Source: Cyclobacteriaceae bacterium (GTDB taxonomy: Bacteria > Bacteroidota > Bacteroidia > Cytophagales > Cyclobacteriaceae). Taken from it: a DNA stretch of 64,000 nt. The translations under genes and the position numbers were made by a program. Each line of letters starts with the position of its first letter. The stretch's first letter is position 1. Below the pieces are notes generated by a model. It ran no database searches. It worked only from the letters and a program-made list of their open reading frames with translations, and had not been told where the DNA came from. This document shows positions 1-7,731 of this stretch, piece by piece. Location of the stretch: assembly GCA_020436165.1 (NCBI GenBank), contig JAGQYI010000035.1:1-64000 (forward strand). Direction: 5' to 3'.

Positions 1-22
1 AACAAAAGTTCTTTAATAATTT

Positions 23-107
23 CTTATCCAGAAAGGTGGAGGGACTGGCCCTTTGAAGCCTTAGCAACCCTGACTCAGTCAGAAGGTGCTAATTCCAATC
101 AGATAAG
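23..107 (+). ncRNA. SAM-I (S-box) riboswitch
   Basis: The stretch carries the conserved S-box blocks in order: a P1 strand CTTATC (23-28), the AGGTGGAGGGACTGGCCC block, TGAAGCC, GCAACC, the GGTGCTAATTCCA block and the closing P1 strand GATAAG (102-107). This family binds S-adenosylmethionine and shuts off methionine biosynthesis genes when SAM is plentiful. It sits just upstream of metZ and metX, the expected targets. A terminator hairpin follows at once, so control is probably by transcription attenuation. Recognition rests on the conserved blocks read by eye, without a covariance-model score. Confidence 0.93.
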
Positions 108-123
108 TCGGAAGATATAACGC

Positions 124-164
124 AACCTCTTTTGACTGAATCGCAGTTGAACGAGGTTTTTTTA
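124..164 (+). terminator. Riboswitch expression-platform terminator
   Basis: AACCTC (124-129) pairs with GAGGTT (153-158), and the 3' arm runs into a T-tract ending at about 163. This rho-independent hairpin lies between the SAM-I aptamer and metZ. In the S-box mechanism it should form when SAM is bound and be replaced by an anti-terminator otherwise. I did not trace the anti-terminator pairing base by base. Confidence 0.8.
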
Positions 165-209
165 TGCCCTCTCCCTCCTGTTCCTGGTAAGAAACAAAAT
201 ACTATAAGA

Positions 210-1385
210 ATGGGAAAAATACATTTCGAAACACTGGCCATCAGAACACAATCTGAAAGAACACATCAGAAAGAGCATTCTGTACCTCTCTATTTAACCT
301 CAAGTTTCACCTTCGATAGTGCTGAAGAAGGCGCGGGCATTTTTAGCGAAGAAATTGAGGGCAACCTGTATTCGCGGTTTACCAATCCCAACTCGGATGA
401 ATTTGCTGAAAAACTTCGCTTACTGGAAGGTGCTGAAGCCGGAGTTGCCACTGCTACCGGAATGGCCGGTATTTATACCGTTTTTGCCGCTTTGCTAAAA
501 ACTGGCGATCATATTGTAGCCTCTTCTGCCATTTTCGGGAGTTCCAAAAAGGTGATAGACAGTATTTTACCCAATCATGGCATTGAATTTACGTTTGTAG
601 ATGTAGATGATACGGAAGGTTGGGAAAAAGCCATTCAGCCCAGCACCAAACTGCTGTTCGTGGAAACTCCTTCCAATCCAACGTTAAAAATTGCAGACCT
701 GGAATTTTTGAGCAACCTGTGCGTTCAAAATGAATTAATCTATGTGGTTGACAATTGCTTTGCCACGCCCTATTTGCAGCAGCCTATACAACATGGAGCC
801 GACCTGGTACTGCATTCTGCCACAAAATACATTGACGGACAAGGCAGGGTGCTGGGAGGTGCCATTCTGGGCAAAAAAAACTATGTGGACGCCTGTTATG
901 ATTTTATCCGAAAGACAGGCGCCAGCCTATCGCCTTTTAATGCGTGGGTGCTTTCCAAAAGCCTTGAAACATTGGCTGTGCGTATGGACAGGCATTGTTC
1001 CAATGCTGAAAAGATTTATCAATACCTCGAAAACCATGAGGAGGTAGAAAAGGTTATTTATCCTCATTCTCCCTCCCACCCACAATATGAGTTGGCTAAA
1101 AAGCAAATGAAATTTGGAGGCGGACTTGTAGGCTGCGAGCTCAAAGGCGGCAAAGAAAGGGGCGCTCGTTTCCTGAATGCGCTTAAGATCCATTCGCTTA
1201 CTGCCAACCTGGGCGATACACGTAGTATTGCCACGCATCCGGCATCAACCACCCATTCAAAACTGTCGGAAGCTGAACAATTGGAGGTTGGCATCACGCC
1301 AGGGTTCATCCGGTTTTCGGTAGGTCTGGAGCATGCAGATGATTTGATTGAGGACATTGAACAAGCATTAAAGGCATCAAAATGA
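210..1385 (+). CDS. metZ: O-acetylhomoserine / O-succinylhomoserine sulfhydrylase
   Basis: A PLP-dependent Cys/Met-metabolism enzyme that makes homocysteine directly from an acylated homoserine and sulfide. The Schiff-base lysine is K206 in HSATKYIDGQG, with the aspartate of VVDNCFATP upstream. The length (391 residues) fits the family. The frame is open back to a TTG at 132, but that would put the riboswitch terminator inside the gene. ATG 210 is therefore preferred; it starts the conserved GKIHFETLAIR segment. The stop overlaps the next ATG (ATGA), so it is probably translationally coupled to metX. Expression should follow SAM levels through the upstream riboswitch. The acyl group is most likely acetyl because the partner gene is a metX; this is inferred from context. 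Confidence 0.93.
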   Translation: MGKIHFETLAIRTQSERTHQKEHSVPLYLTSSFTFDSAEEGAGIFSEEIEGNLYSRFTNPNSDEFAEKLRLLEGAEAGVATATGMAGIYTVFAALLKTGDHIVASSAIFGSSKKVIDSILPNHGIEFTFVDVDDTEGWEKAIQPSTKLLFVETPSNPTLKIADLEFLSNLCVQNELIYVVDNCFATPYLQQPIQHGADLVLHSATKYIDGQGRVLGGAILGKKNYVDACYDFIRKTGASLSPFNAWVLSKSLETLAVRMDRHCSNAEKIYQYLENHEEVEKVIYPHSPSHPQYELAKKQMKFGGGLVGCELKGGKERGARFLNALKIHSLTANLGDTRSIATHPASTTHSKLSEAEQLEVGITPGFIRFSVGLEHADDLIEDIEQALKASK

Positions 1386-2692
1386 ATTCAGTAAAGGAGT
1401 TTAGAGTATTTGAATACAAAGAGCCATTCGAGCTGGAATCGGGTGAAATACTGGATGGCTTGAAAATAGCCTACCATACCTATGGCACACCCAACAGGGA
1501 AATAAGCAATGTGGTTTGGGCATTTCATGCGTTAACGGCCAACTCTGACGTTTTTGCCTGGTGGCCGGGCTTATTCGGCCCCAATGATTTCTTTAACTGC
1601 AAGGACAACTTCATTGTTTGCGTAAACGTTTTAGGCTCGCCTTATGGAAGCTCTACACCTGAAGATGTAAACTTCCCGCAATTTACAGTAAGAGATGTGG
1701 TAAACGCCCAACTTATTATTGCTGAAGAACTTAACATTAAAACCATAAAAGTAGCCATTGGGGGCTCGTTTGGGGGCAGTCAGGCATTAGAATTTGCCTA
1801 TGCCTTTAAAGGTAAAGTTGAAAACCTTATACTAATTGCCACCGGAGCGCTGGAGTCGGCATGGAGTATTGCTATACATGAATCGCAGCGATTGGCATTG
1901 CAGGCCGATCAAACATTTGGCCAGCCTGGAGGTGGCAAAGAGGGACTGAAAGCAGCACGGGCCATTGGTATGCTCACCTACCGTACAGCAGATGCATTTA
2001 TCGAAACACAAACAGATTTTGACGATCGAACGGACAACTTTAGAGTATCCTCTTACATACAGCATCAGGCCAATAAGCTGGAGAAAAGGTTTAATGCCCT
2101 CTCCTATTACTATCTCACCAAATGCCTTGATAGCCATAATATTGGCCGTGGCAGAGGCGGGCTAATTAAGGCTCTATCCTCCATTTCTGCCAGAACATTG
2201 GTTATAGGCATAGATTCCGACCAGCTGCTTCCCACGCAGCTTCAGAAATTCCTGGTTAATAATTTACAAAATGCTATTTATCATGAAGTTCATTCCGAAT
2301 ACGGTCATGACGGATTTCTCACGGAAACCGAAAAGCTCACAGACGTTATCCGCACATTTATTGTTGACAGAAAAGCGAAGAAGATAACTGTAGAAGACCT
2401 ATCGAGAATGATGAAAAAAAGCGAGGATTTTCAACTGATTGATGTGAGAGAGCCTTTTGAACGGGATATTGCCTCCATTGGAGGGCTAAACATTCCCTTA
2501 AAAGATATCCCCGAACATGCAGACAAAATATCCCCCGATAAAAAGATTGTGGTGTATTGCCGAAGCGGTAAAAGAAGCGCATCCGCCATTGAATATCTGC
2601 TTGAAACAAGAGGGCATAATAATCTATTCAACCTGGAAGGTGGAATATTGGACTGGTCGAAAAAGATAGACAGTTCGATTAAGGAGTATTGA
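1382..2692 (+). CDS. metX: Homoserine O-acetyltransferase fused to a C-terminal rhodanese domain
   Basis: Residues 1 to about 330 are an alpha/beta-hydrolase of the MetX family, which acetylates homoserine from acetyl-CoA. The visible catalytic elements are the nucleophile S129 in GGSFGGSQ, D280 in GIDSDQLLP and H309 in YGHDGFL. Residues about 335-430 are a single rhodanese domain with LIDVREPFE, IPL and the active-site loop VVYCRSGKRS (C393). A catalytic cysteine is present, so persulfide carriage is possible. A stand-alone MetX usually ends near residue 330-380, so the rhodanese is an added domain. It is the second gene of the riboswitch operon, overlapping metZ by 4 bases. The acetyltransferase call is firm. 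The role of the rhodanese, perhaps delivering sulfane sulfur to the adjacent sulfhydrylase, is inference. Confidence 0.92.
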   Translation: MNSVKEFRVFEYKEPFELESGEILDGLKIAYHTYGTPNREISNVVWAFHALTANSDVFAWWPGLFGPNDFFNCKDNFIVCVNVLGSPYGSSTPEDVNFPQFTVRDVVNAQLIIAEELNIKTIKVAIGGSFGGSQALEFAYAFKGKVENLILIATGALESAWSIAIHESQRLALQADQTFGQPGGGKEGLKAARAIGMLTYRTADAFIETQTDFDDRTDNFRVSSYIQHQANKLEKRFNALSYYYLTKCLDSHNIGRGRGGLIKALSSISARTLVIGIDSDQLLPTQLQKFLVNNLQNAIYHEVHSEYGHDGFLTETEKLTDVIRTFIVDRKAKKITVEDLSRMMKKSEDFQLIDVREPFERDIASIGGLNIPLKDIPEHADKISPDKKIVVYCRSGKRSASAIEYLLETRGHNNLFNLEGGILDWSKKIDSSIKEY

Positions 2693-2810
2693 TTAAAGCG
2701 TTGGTGTTATAAAGGTTGGGTTAAAGAACTAATAATTCAATTAGTATTTAATTGTCGGGGTAATATTAGGATGTTTGCATTCTATAAACTGGTAAAATAT
2801 TTACCTATGC

Positions 2811-3000
2811 TGGTGCTCGTTTACCTACTATGCTCGTGCGCGTTTATTAACGCGTGCCATTATACTAGCAATTTAAGCTGGTGCGCGTTTGCAACGCGTG
2901 CCACTATATAATCTCTTGCTGGTGCGCTTTTAATACTATGCTGGCACGCGTTTAACAATGGTTGGTGCGCGTTTGCAACGCGTGCCACTATATAATCCCA
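2811..3000. repeat. Cluster of diverged short palindromic repeats
   Basis: Several imperfect copies of a unit with the core GTGCGCGTTTNNNAACGCGTGCC lie in this gene-free stretch. Two copies are identical over 35 bases (2879-2913 and 2963-2997) and share the palindromic heart CGCGTT-TGC-AACGCG. Weaker copies occur around 2831-2859 and 2911-2955. Spacing is irregular and no cas genes are near. The rest of the gap 2693-3197 holds no gene I can support. The sequence resembles dispersed REP-type elements, although no transposase for them is in the window. Confidence 0.7.
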
Positions 3001-3111
3001 CTATACAATCTTTCTAAATCAGCAATTCAACTTCCAGTAAACCTTTCATACCTGCATAGTCTTTTACTGAAATATATCCGAAATATAGACCTTTTCAATC
3101 AAGTTGGTATA

Positions 3112-3190
3112 CTCTTGCTGACGCGCGTTTGCAACGCGAGTCTGTTTAGCTATTGCACGCGTTACGCAAGCTAAACGCGCACGAGCTGGG
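3112..3190. repeat. 79-bp repeat, copy A
   Basis: Identical over all 79 bases to 3799-3877 and in the same orientation. It contains the CGCGTT-TGC-AACGCG palindrome of the neighbouring short repeats plus a second inverted pair, TTTAGCT...AGCTAAA, that encloses ACGCGT. It lies 7 bases beyond the stop of the 144-residue gene on the minus strand and disrupts nothing obvious. Confidence 0.9.
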
Positions 3191-3197
3191 GAAGTAA

Positions 3198-3632
3198 TTA
3201 AAAGTCATCAAGTCTTAATCTATCATTCTCATTTAAAGCTTTTCTAACTTCATTCAACGTTTTTGCATCACCAACACTAATATTTTTTTTAATTACATAC
3301 GAACCATCTTCCTTTTTAAAAGTAATTACATGTTTATGATACCCAAAGCCTCCATGCTCATAAACTAAGATAAAGACACCATCGCAATTTGACCAAAAAA
3401 CTAATCTCCGCTCTTTTAATTTCCTACCACCTTTTACATCAGTTTCTTGAAAATTTTTATCAGGATTAACCATAACAAAGCGATGTTTATAAGTGACTTT
3501 AATTTCATGTTTTATTGCTTTTGGAATTTTCTGTACCTCAAAATGCTCGAAGCATTCATTGTCGTTAATAGTCTGTGCTTTTACAGCTACTGATCCAATT
3601 AATAGAATAAATAAAAAAATTCTCATATTCAT
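3198..3632 (-). CDS. Small secreted hypothetical protein
   Basis: A 144-residue protein of unknown family. It starts with a clear signal peptide (about residues 1-20, ending VAVKAQ), so it is probably exported to the periplasm or envelope. The mature part is rich in Lys, Asp and Glu and ends NDRLRLDDF; I see no catalytic motif. ATG 3632 overlaps the TGA of the upstream reading frame (ATGA), so it was probably translated together with the now broken gene at 3629-4181. The AT-rich composition and the flanking 79-bp repeats suggest a laterally gained pair. I do not recognise a function. Confidence 0.7.
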   Translation of the reverse strand: MNMRIFLFILLIGSVAVKAQTINDNECFEHFEVQKIPKAIKHEIKVTYKHRFVMVNPDKNFQETDVKGGRKLKERRLVFWSNCDGVFILVYEHGGFGYHKHVITFKKEDGSYVIKKNISVGDAKTLNEVRKALNENDRLRLDDF

Positions 3633-4181
3633 CTTTGATTTTTGTTTTTATTATCCTCTTTATCTTTATCAGGTGTACCTCCATCTAGTTTTGGGGGCAT
3701 TATTCTATCTAATTTTATTGGAGTTACGGATGTTGAACTATTTGTTGGGTATAATATAGCACTGTGATTTGTTCTAGTTCCATGATTTAATATAATTGCT
3801 CTTGCTGACGCGCGTTTGCAACGCGAGTCTGTTTAGCTATTGCACGCGTTACGCAAGCTAAACGCGCACGAGCTGGGTATTTTTAATATGATTAAGTTCA
3901 TAATCAGAACAAATAACCTCTAATAGTAAATTATGAGATGAATCAAAAAATCTAATTGTCATACTATTAGTTAGGTCGATTACGACTATTTTATTAAGAA
4001 TACCTTCAAATTTATGAATGATCCTTTTAAAGCCTTTTATTCCAATAATGGTTAAAGCGTCATTAGAAAATATCTTTCCATCTAATTCAAGTAGTCTATA
4101 ATTTAGAATTATTGATTTGCTCTCTTCATTTACTGAAGTATCAATAAATTCCATTTTTTTATCTTTCCATAGTTTCGTCAT
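3629..4181 (-). pseudogene. Small hypothetical gene interrupted by a 79-bp repeat
   Basis: The 5' part (4181 to about 3878) encodes 101 residues starting MTKLWKDKK. It then enters repeat copy B and stops at a TAG inside it (3858-3860), adding the foreign tail QLVRV. Beyond the repeat a second open frame runs from about 3798 to TGA 3629-3631, ending DKDKEDNKNKNQR. Its stop overlaps the ATG of the next gene. Removing exactly 3799-3877 puts both parts in one frame and gives an uninterrupted 157-residue protein across the junction ...HIKN-T-IILNHG. This is read directly from the codons. The protein family is unknown. The N-terminal fragment might still be made as a 107-residue protein, which would be the alternative annotation (3858-4181). 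Confidence 0.7.
3799..3877. repeat. 79-bp repeat, copy B (inside a gene)
   Basis: All 79 bases match copy A at 3112-3190. Here the element sits inside the small minus-strand gene at 3629-4181 and supplies an in-frame stop. I could not recognise a target-site duplication at the edges (left flank ...TATAATTG, right flank TATTTTTAAT...). The perfect identity suggests recent spread or gene conversion. Confidence 0.9.
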
Positions 4182-4211
4182 AACACTAAACTACTAACCA
4201 AATTTCATGAC

Positions 4212-4247
4212 AAAAAAAATAAGGCCGGGCGTTTAAACCCGACCTTA
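4212..4247 (-). terminator. Terminator after ccoS
   Basis: On the minus strand AAGGTCGGG (4247-4239) pairs with CCCGGCCTT (4230-4222) around an 8-base loop, followed by A and a run of T (4220-4212). This is a classic rho-independent terminator for the ccoI-ccoS transcript. It separates that operon from the accessory genes downstream. Confidence 0.85.
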
Positions 4248-4329
4248 AGATATAACAACCGCTATACTATGAAATGTTATTAGGCATGACAAACATACAG
4301 CTATATATACTATCGGATACTGATAAATG

Positions 4330-4503
4330 TCAGTCTTTCTTATGATTCTTTTCGGATTCGCTTTTTTTATCGTCAAAAAGCATTCGAACAGAAGGAGAAT
4401 AAGTGTCATCGTACTGTCCGGAGCGTACGGCCCAGAAAAAAGCCACCAAAAAACCACCTGCTACCAATATGCTGAATATGATCAAGATAATAATTACAGT
4501 CAT
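4330..4503 (-). CDS. ccoS: cbb3-type cytochrome oxidase assembly protein CcoS
   Basis: A 57-residue protein too short for most ORF filters. It begins MTVIIILIIFS, has one membrane helix (about residues 3-24), then the hallmark FFWAVRSGQYDD and the later SPSVRMLFDD, and ends in a charged tail. Members of this family help mature the cbb3 oxidase, probably with the CcoI copper pump in the cytoplasmic membrane. The ATG overlaps the TGA of ccoI by 4 bases, the standard ccoI-ccoS coupling, and a strong terminator follows. The ccoN/O/P genes are not in the window. Confidence 0.93.
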   Translation of the reverse strand: MTVIIILIIFSILVAGGFLVAFFWAVRSGQYDDTYSPSVRMLFDDKKSESEKNHKKD

Positions 4504-6905
4504 AGCAGTTTCAATCGTTTTGCGATCAAACGTACGGAAAATGTAGCAAATGCCACCACACTAATGCTACTTAATGGCATAAGTATAGCGGCAAACAAAG
4601 GTGTTATTTGAGCACTTACCGCTAGTGACAACCCGATAAAGTTGTAAATAAAGGAAATGGTAAAGCTCGCCAGTATCACTTTTTTGCTCAATCGGGCAAA
4701 CTTCAGATAATTAGAAAGTGCATTCAGGTTCTGACCGTATAAAATGGCATCACAGGCCGGTGTAAAGGCTGTTACATCTTCGGTAACCGCAAACCCTACA
4801 TTGGCCTGCATCAAGGCCCCTGCATCGTTCAAACCGTCTCCCAGCATAAGTACCTGCTCCCCATCCTGTTGTTTTTCGCGTATGTATGCCAGTTTTTGTT
4901 CCGGCTTTTGGTTGAACACAAAAGATGAATTTTCTGTGAAAATGGTTTTCAGGTTGGCCTCCTCCGATTGGTTATCGCCTGAAAGCACCAGCAATTTATA
5001 CTTGTTGGCAAGTGATTTCACCAAATCGCCAAGGCCTTTTCTATACGATGACTGAACACTGAAATAACCTCTATACTCCCCTATTTTAATATGCACAATG
5101 GAAGTTCCCACTGTGGCACCAACCTCCTGACCTCCCACAAAACCGGCAGACCCCAGCGCTACTTCCTTACCTAAGACAACACCGGAAACACCTTTTCCTT
5201 CCGCTTCTTTAAAACCGATTATCTGTTCACGGTTTCCAAAATCATGCAGGTGGCGTTGCAGGGCCCTGCTTAGCGGATGGGTGGAATTCGCGGCCAGACT
5301 TGCGATCATACTTTTTTGCTCGTTGGTCAATGGTTTTTCTCCAACAAACTTTATTCTGGCCCCATCCGTTCGGGTAAGCGTGCCTGTTTTATCAAAAATA
5401 ATGGTGGTGATGTTCCAAAGCTTTTCCAGCACGTTCATGTGCTTGAGGTAGAGCTTATGACCACCCAGGATAGTCATGGCATTACCAAGCGTAAAGGGTG
5501 TGGCAAGCGACAGCGCACACGGACAAGCCACTATAAGCACAGCTGTAAATGCATTGAGAATATGCGAGGGCCCTTCAAAATACCAAAAGGTAGCCGAGGC
5601 CAGCGCAATAAAAAGAACAGCCAGCGTAAAATACTTGCTTATTTTGTCTATCAGCGAATCGTAAGTGCTTTCTTCGTTGAACGCATCGTTGTTCCAAAGC
5701 TGGGTAAGGTAGCTTTGTGATACGGCTTTTTTTATTCGTAACTGAATGGTGTTCCCCACCTGCCTGCCTCCGGCATAAATGTAATCTCCTTCTTGTTTTT
5801 CAATGGTGTCAGCCTCACCCGTCACAAAGCTATAATCAATAGATGCCTCTGAGCTAATCAATTCCGAATCGGCAGGAATGATCTCCTGGTTTCGCACTTC
5901 TATTACATCGTTTTCCTTAAGCTCGGTTATTTGCACCATTTCGTGAGCATCATCTGTAATTCTGCTTACTGCCAAAGGGAAATACGACTTGTAATCACGA
6001 TCGAACGAGAGGCTTTCATAGGTGCGGCTTTGGAACCACTTGCCAATAAGTAAAAAGAAAATAAGTCCGGCCAGCGAATCCAGGTAGCCTGGTCCTGCTT
6101 CGCTCAGAATTTCATAGAGGCTGCGTACAAAAAGCGTTACAATACCAATGGTAATGGGCACATCTATGTTGATGTACTTTTGGCGCAACCCTTTATATGC
6201 AGAAATAAAATACGAACTGGCAGAGTAAAAAACGACAGGCAATGAAATTAATATGTTTATGTAGCTCATAAACATGCGCACACTGTGATCGAGCCCTTCA
6301 AAGCCAAAATATTCAGGAAAGCTTAGCAGCATAATGTTACCAAAACCAAACCCGGCTACACCTACCTGCAAATACAGTTTACGGCTCTCTTTTTTGGCCT
6401 TGGTGCGGGAAGCGTTTTGCAAGTTTATTTCTGGCTCATACCCCACTGTTGCCAGCAACTCTACTATGGTTTTAAGAGAAATAACCTCCGGATTATAATC
6501 TATGGAAACTTCTTTGCGCACAAAATTCACCCTCGATTGAATGATTCCTTCCCTTAATCTGTCGAGGTGCTCCAGCAACCAAATGCAGGAACTGCAGTGG
6601 ATGGCCGGCACAAAGAACACGATCTTGTTTAAATGATCGGAGGAAAAATTAAGTAGCTGATTTTGAATGTCCTGGTTGTCGAGGTAAGCAAATTTTTGCT
6701 CATAATTCCTGTTTCTCAGGTTTATGCCTGGTGTATTTTGCAGGTCGTAGTAGTTGCAGAGGTCATTCTCATTGAGAATTTCATATACCATTTTGCAACC
6801 ATTACAGCAAAATGGCTTGTCATCAAACTCCACCAATTCATCTTCACACAGCTCTCCGCAATGGTAGCATTTAACAGTCTCCGGTGCTAGTACTTTGTCA
6901 GACAT
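4500..6905 (-). CDS. ccoI: Copper-translocating P1B-type ATPase CcoI
   Basis: An inner-membrane heavy-metal P-type ATPase of 801 residues, needed in other bacteria to supply copper to cbb3 oxidase. The N-terminus has a cysteine-rich metal-binding segment (C13xxC16, C20, CCxxC at 33-37), then an HMA domain with C104-S-S-C107. The transmembrane metal site is C461-P-C463 in VACPCALS. The phosphorylation site is D505 in DKTGTLT, and the hinge GDGLNDAGAL lies near the C-terminus. The extra N-terminal cysteine domain and coupling to ccoS favour CcoI over a copper-export CopA. An Fnr-like site lies 37 bases upstream. Confidence 0.93.
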   Translation of the reverse strand: MSDKVLAPETVKCYHCGELCEDELVEFDDKPFCCNGCKMVYEILNENDLCNYYDLQNTPGINLRNRNYEQKFAYLDNQDIQNQLLNFSSDHLNKIVFFVPAIHCSSCIWLLEHLDRLREGIIQSRVNFVRKEVSIDYNPEVISLKTIVELLATVGYEPEINLQNASRTKAKKESRKLYLQVGVAGFGFGNIMLLSFPEYFGFEGLDHSVRMFMSYINILISLPVVFYSASSYFISAYKGLRQKYINIDVPITIGIVTLFVRSLYEILSEAGPGYLDSLAGLIFFLLIGKWFQSRTYESLSFDRDYKSYFPLAVSRITDDAHEMVQITELKENDVIEVRNQEIIPADSELISSEASIDYSFVTGEADTIEKQEGDYIYAGGRQVGNTIQLRIKKAVSQSYLTQLWNNDAFNEESTYDSLIDKISKYFTLAVLFIALASATFWYFEGPSHILNAFTAVLIVACPCALSLATPFTLGNAMTILGGHKLYLKHMNVLEKLWNITTIIFDKTGTLTRTDGARIKFVGEKPLTNEQKSMIASLAANSTHPLSRALQRHLHDFGNREQIIGFKEAEGKGVSGVVLGKEVALGSAGFVGGQEVGATVGTSIVHIKIGEYRGYFSVQSSYRKGLGDLVKSLANKYKLLVLSGDNQSEEANLKTIFTENSSFVFNQKPEQKLAYIREKQQDGEQVLMLGDGLNDAGALMQANVGFAVTEDVTAFTPACDAILYGQNLNALSNYLKFARLSKKVILASFTISFIYNFIGLSLAVSAQITPLFAAILMPLSSISVVAFATFSVRLIAKRLKLL

Positions 6906-6941
6906 CCCTACAAAAATGAGGTATTGAATATGGTTAGCAAA

Positions 6942-6953
6942 TGATCAAAATCA
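6942..6953. promoter_or_regulatory. Fnr/Crp-type box upstream of ccoI
   Basis: The core TGATCAAAATCA (TGAT-N4-ATCA on the minus strand) matches the central part of the Fnr/Crp consensus TTGAT-N4-ATCAA. It lies 37 bases before the ccoI start. Oxygen-responsive control of cbb3 maturation genes by Fnr-type regulators is well known elsewhere, which makes the match credible. It is a short motif and not proof. Confidence 0.45.
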
Positions 6954-6956
6954 CTT

Positions 6957-7003
6957 TAAAATAAAAGCCTGAACAAAGTAACAATAAAGCACTTTATTCA
7001 GGC
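6957..7003 (-). terminator. Terminator of the YceI-like gene
   Basis: GCCTGAA and TTCAGGC (6967-6973 and 6997-7003) form the outer stem, with an inner AAGT/ACTT pair. On the minus strand the hairpin is followed by TTTTATTTTAAA. It lies 25 bases beyond the stop of the YceI-like gene and borders the ccoI promoter region. Confidence 0.7.
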
Positions 7004-7027
7004 CTAAAACAAAAAGCATAAATTTAA

Positions 7028-7672
7028 TTATTTACACGCTTCGTTTAAAACGGTTGAGACCTCAATAGATACATCGGGCCAAAGCTTACTTACACCATCT
7101 TCTCCGGTATGTAAATCATGACATTCCTGGTTCAATGCATTTACAGCTTCCATGGCATCAAAGGTGTTCATATCTAATTTTGCGGTTAGAGTTACTTTAT
7201 TGCCTTCAACAGCCAAATGCCCAATCACATCCACGTGCCTGTCGTTCATTGTAACCAGTATGGAGGCTTCATTACCTTCGATCATGTTGATCCTGCCCGT
7301 AATCTTATCTGTATTGGCCATGCTGCCAAAAAAGTATTTTACCACTTTAGGGTCGCGTTCTTCGTTTCCTGAGTTAACACTAAAAGGATCAATCACAAAC
7401 TCGGCCCCTTTCAATACTTCTAATTTATTGTCAGAAGTTTTTGTGTCTTTCACTTCAATTCCATCAAAAGTACCACTTACACCTGCTCGGGTAGTGTACT
7501 TGTAAGCTGTCCATTTAAAAGTTGTTGAGTCTGCGTTATACGAATAGGTACAGGCTTGGGATGCAACTTCACCATTTTCGCTGTTTTCATCACCTGATTT
7601 TGTGTTCGTAGAACACGCAAAAAAAACGGATGAACTTAACATTGCCAGAAATAACATTCTTAGTAGTTTCAT
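7028..7672 (-). CDS. YceI-family lipoprotein
   Basis: A 214-residue predicted lipoprotein: a signal peptide with lipobox VFFAC, then an acidic Ser/Asn/Gly linker and a YceI-like lipocalin-type domain (about residues 40-214). Visible family features are TFKWTAYKYTTRAGVSGTF near the start of the domain, DPFSVNSGNEERD, and HVDVIGHLAVEGNKVTLTAKL. YceI proteins bind isoprenoid-like lipids in the periplasm; the natural ligand here cannot be told. It has its own terminator and is probably transcribed alone. Confidence 0.8.
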   Translation of the reverse strand: MKLLRMLFLAMLSSSVFFACSTNTKSGDENSENGEVASQACTYSYNADSTTFKWTAYKYTTRAGVSGTFDGIEVKDTKTSDNKLEVLKGAEFVIDPFSVNSGNEERDPKVVKYFFGSMANTDKITGRINMIEGNEASILVTMNDRHVDVIGHLAVEGNKVTLTAKLDMNTFDAMEAVNALNQECHDLHTGEDGVSKLWPDVSIEVSTVLNEACK

Positions 7673-7731
7673 AATTGTATAGTAAATTGTTAAACAATAA
7701 ATAAATCAAAAAAAGTAAATACACTTCAAAT

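Noticed and set aside
132-209. N-terminal extension of metZ from a TTG
   Set aside because: It would read through the riboswitch terminator; the conserved enzyme begins at 210.
2962-3174. A 70-codon open frame across the repeats
   Set aside because: It is made of palindromic repeat sequence with no start signal or domain, so it is not treated as a gene.
2811-3190. Possible CRISPR array from the recurring GCGCGTTTGCAACGCG units
   Set aside because: Unit spacing is irregular, units vary, spacers are not of constant length and no cas gene is near.
3799-3877. In-frame insertion that might be tolerated as a peptide
   Set aside because: The repeat carries a TAG in the frame of the upstream half and 79 is not a multiple of 3, so translation cannot pass through.
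4245-4611. Open frames on both strands over ccoS and the ccoI 3' end
   Set aside because: The ccoS protein matches its family in a different frame, so these are shadows.
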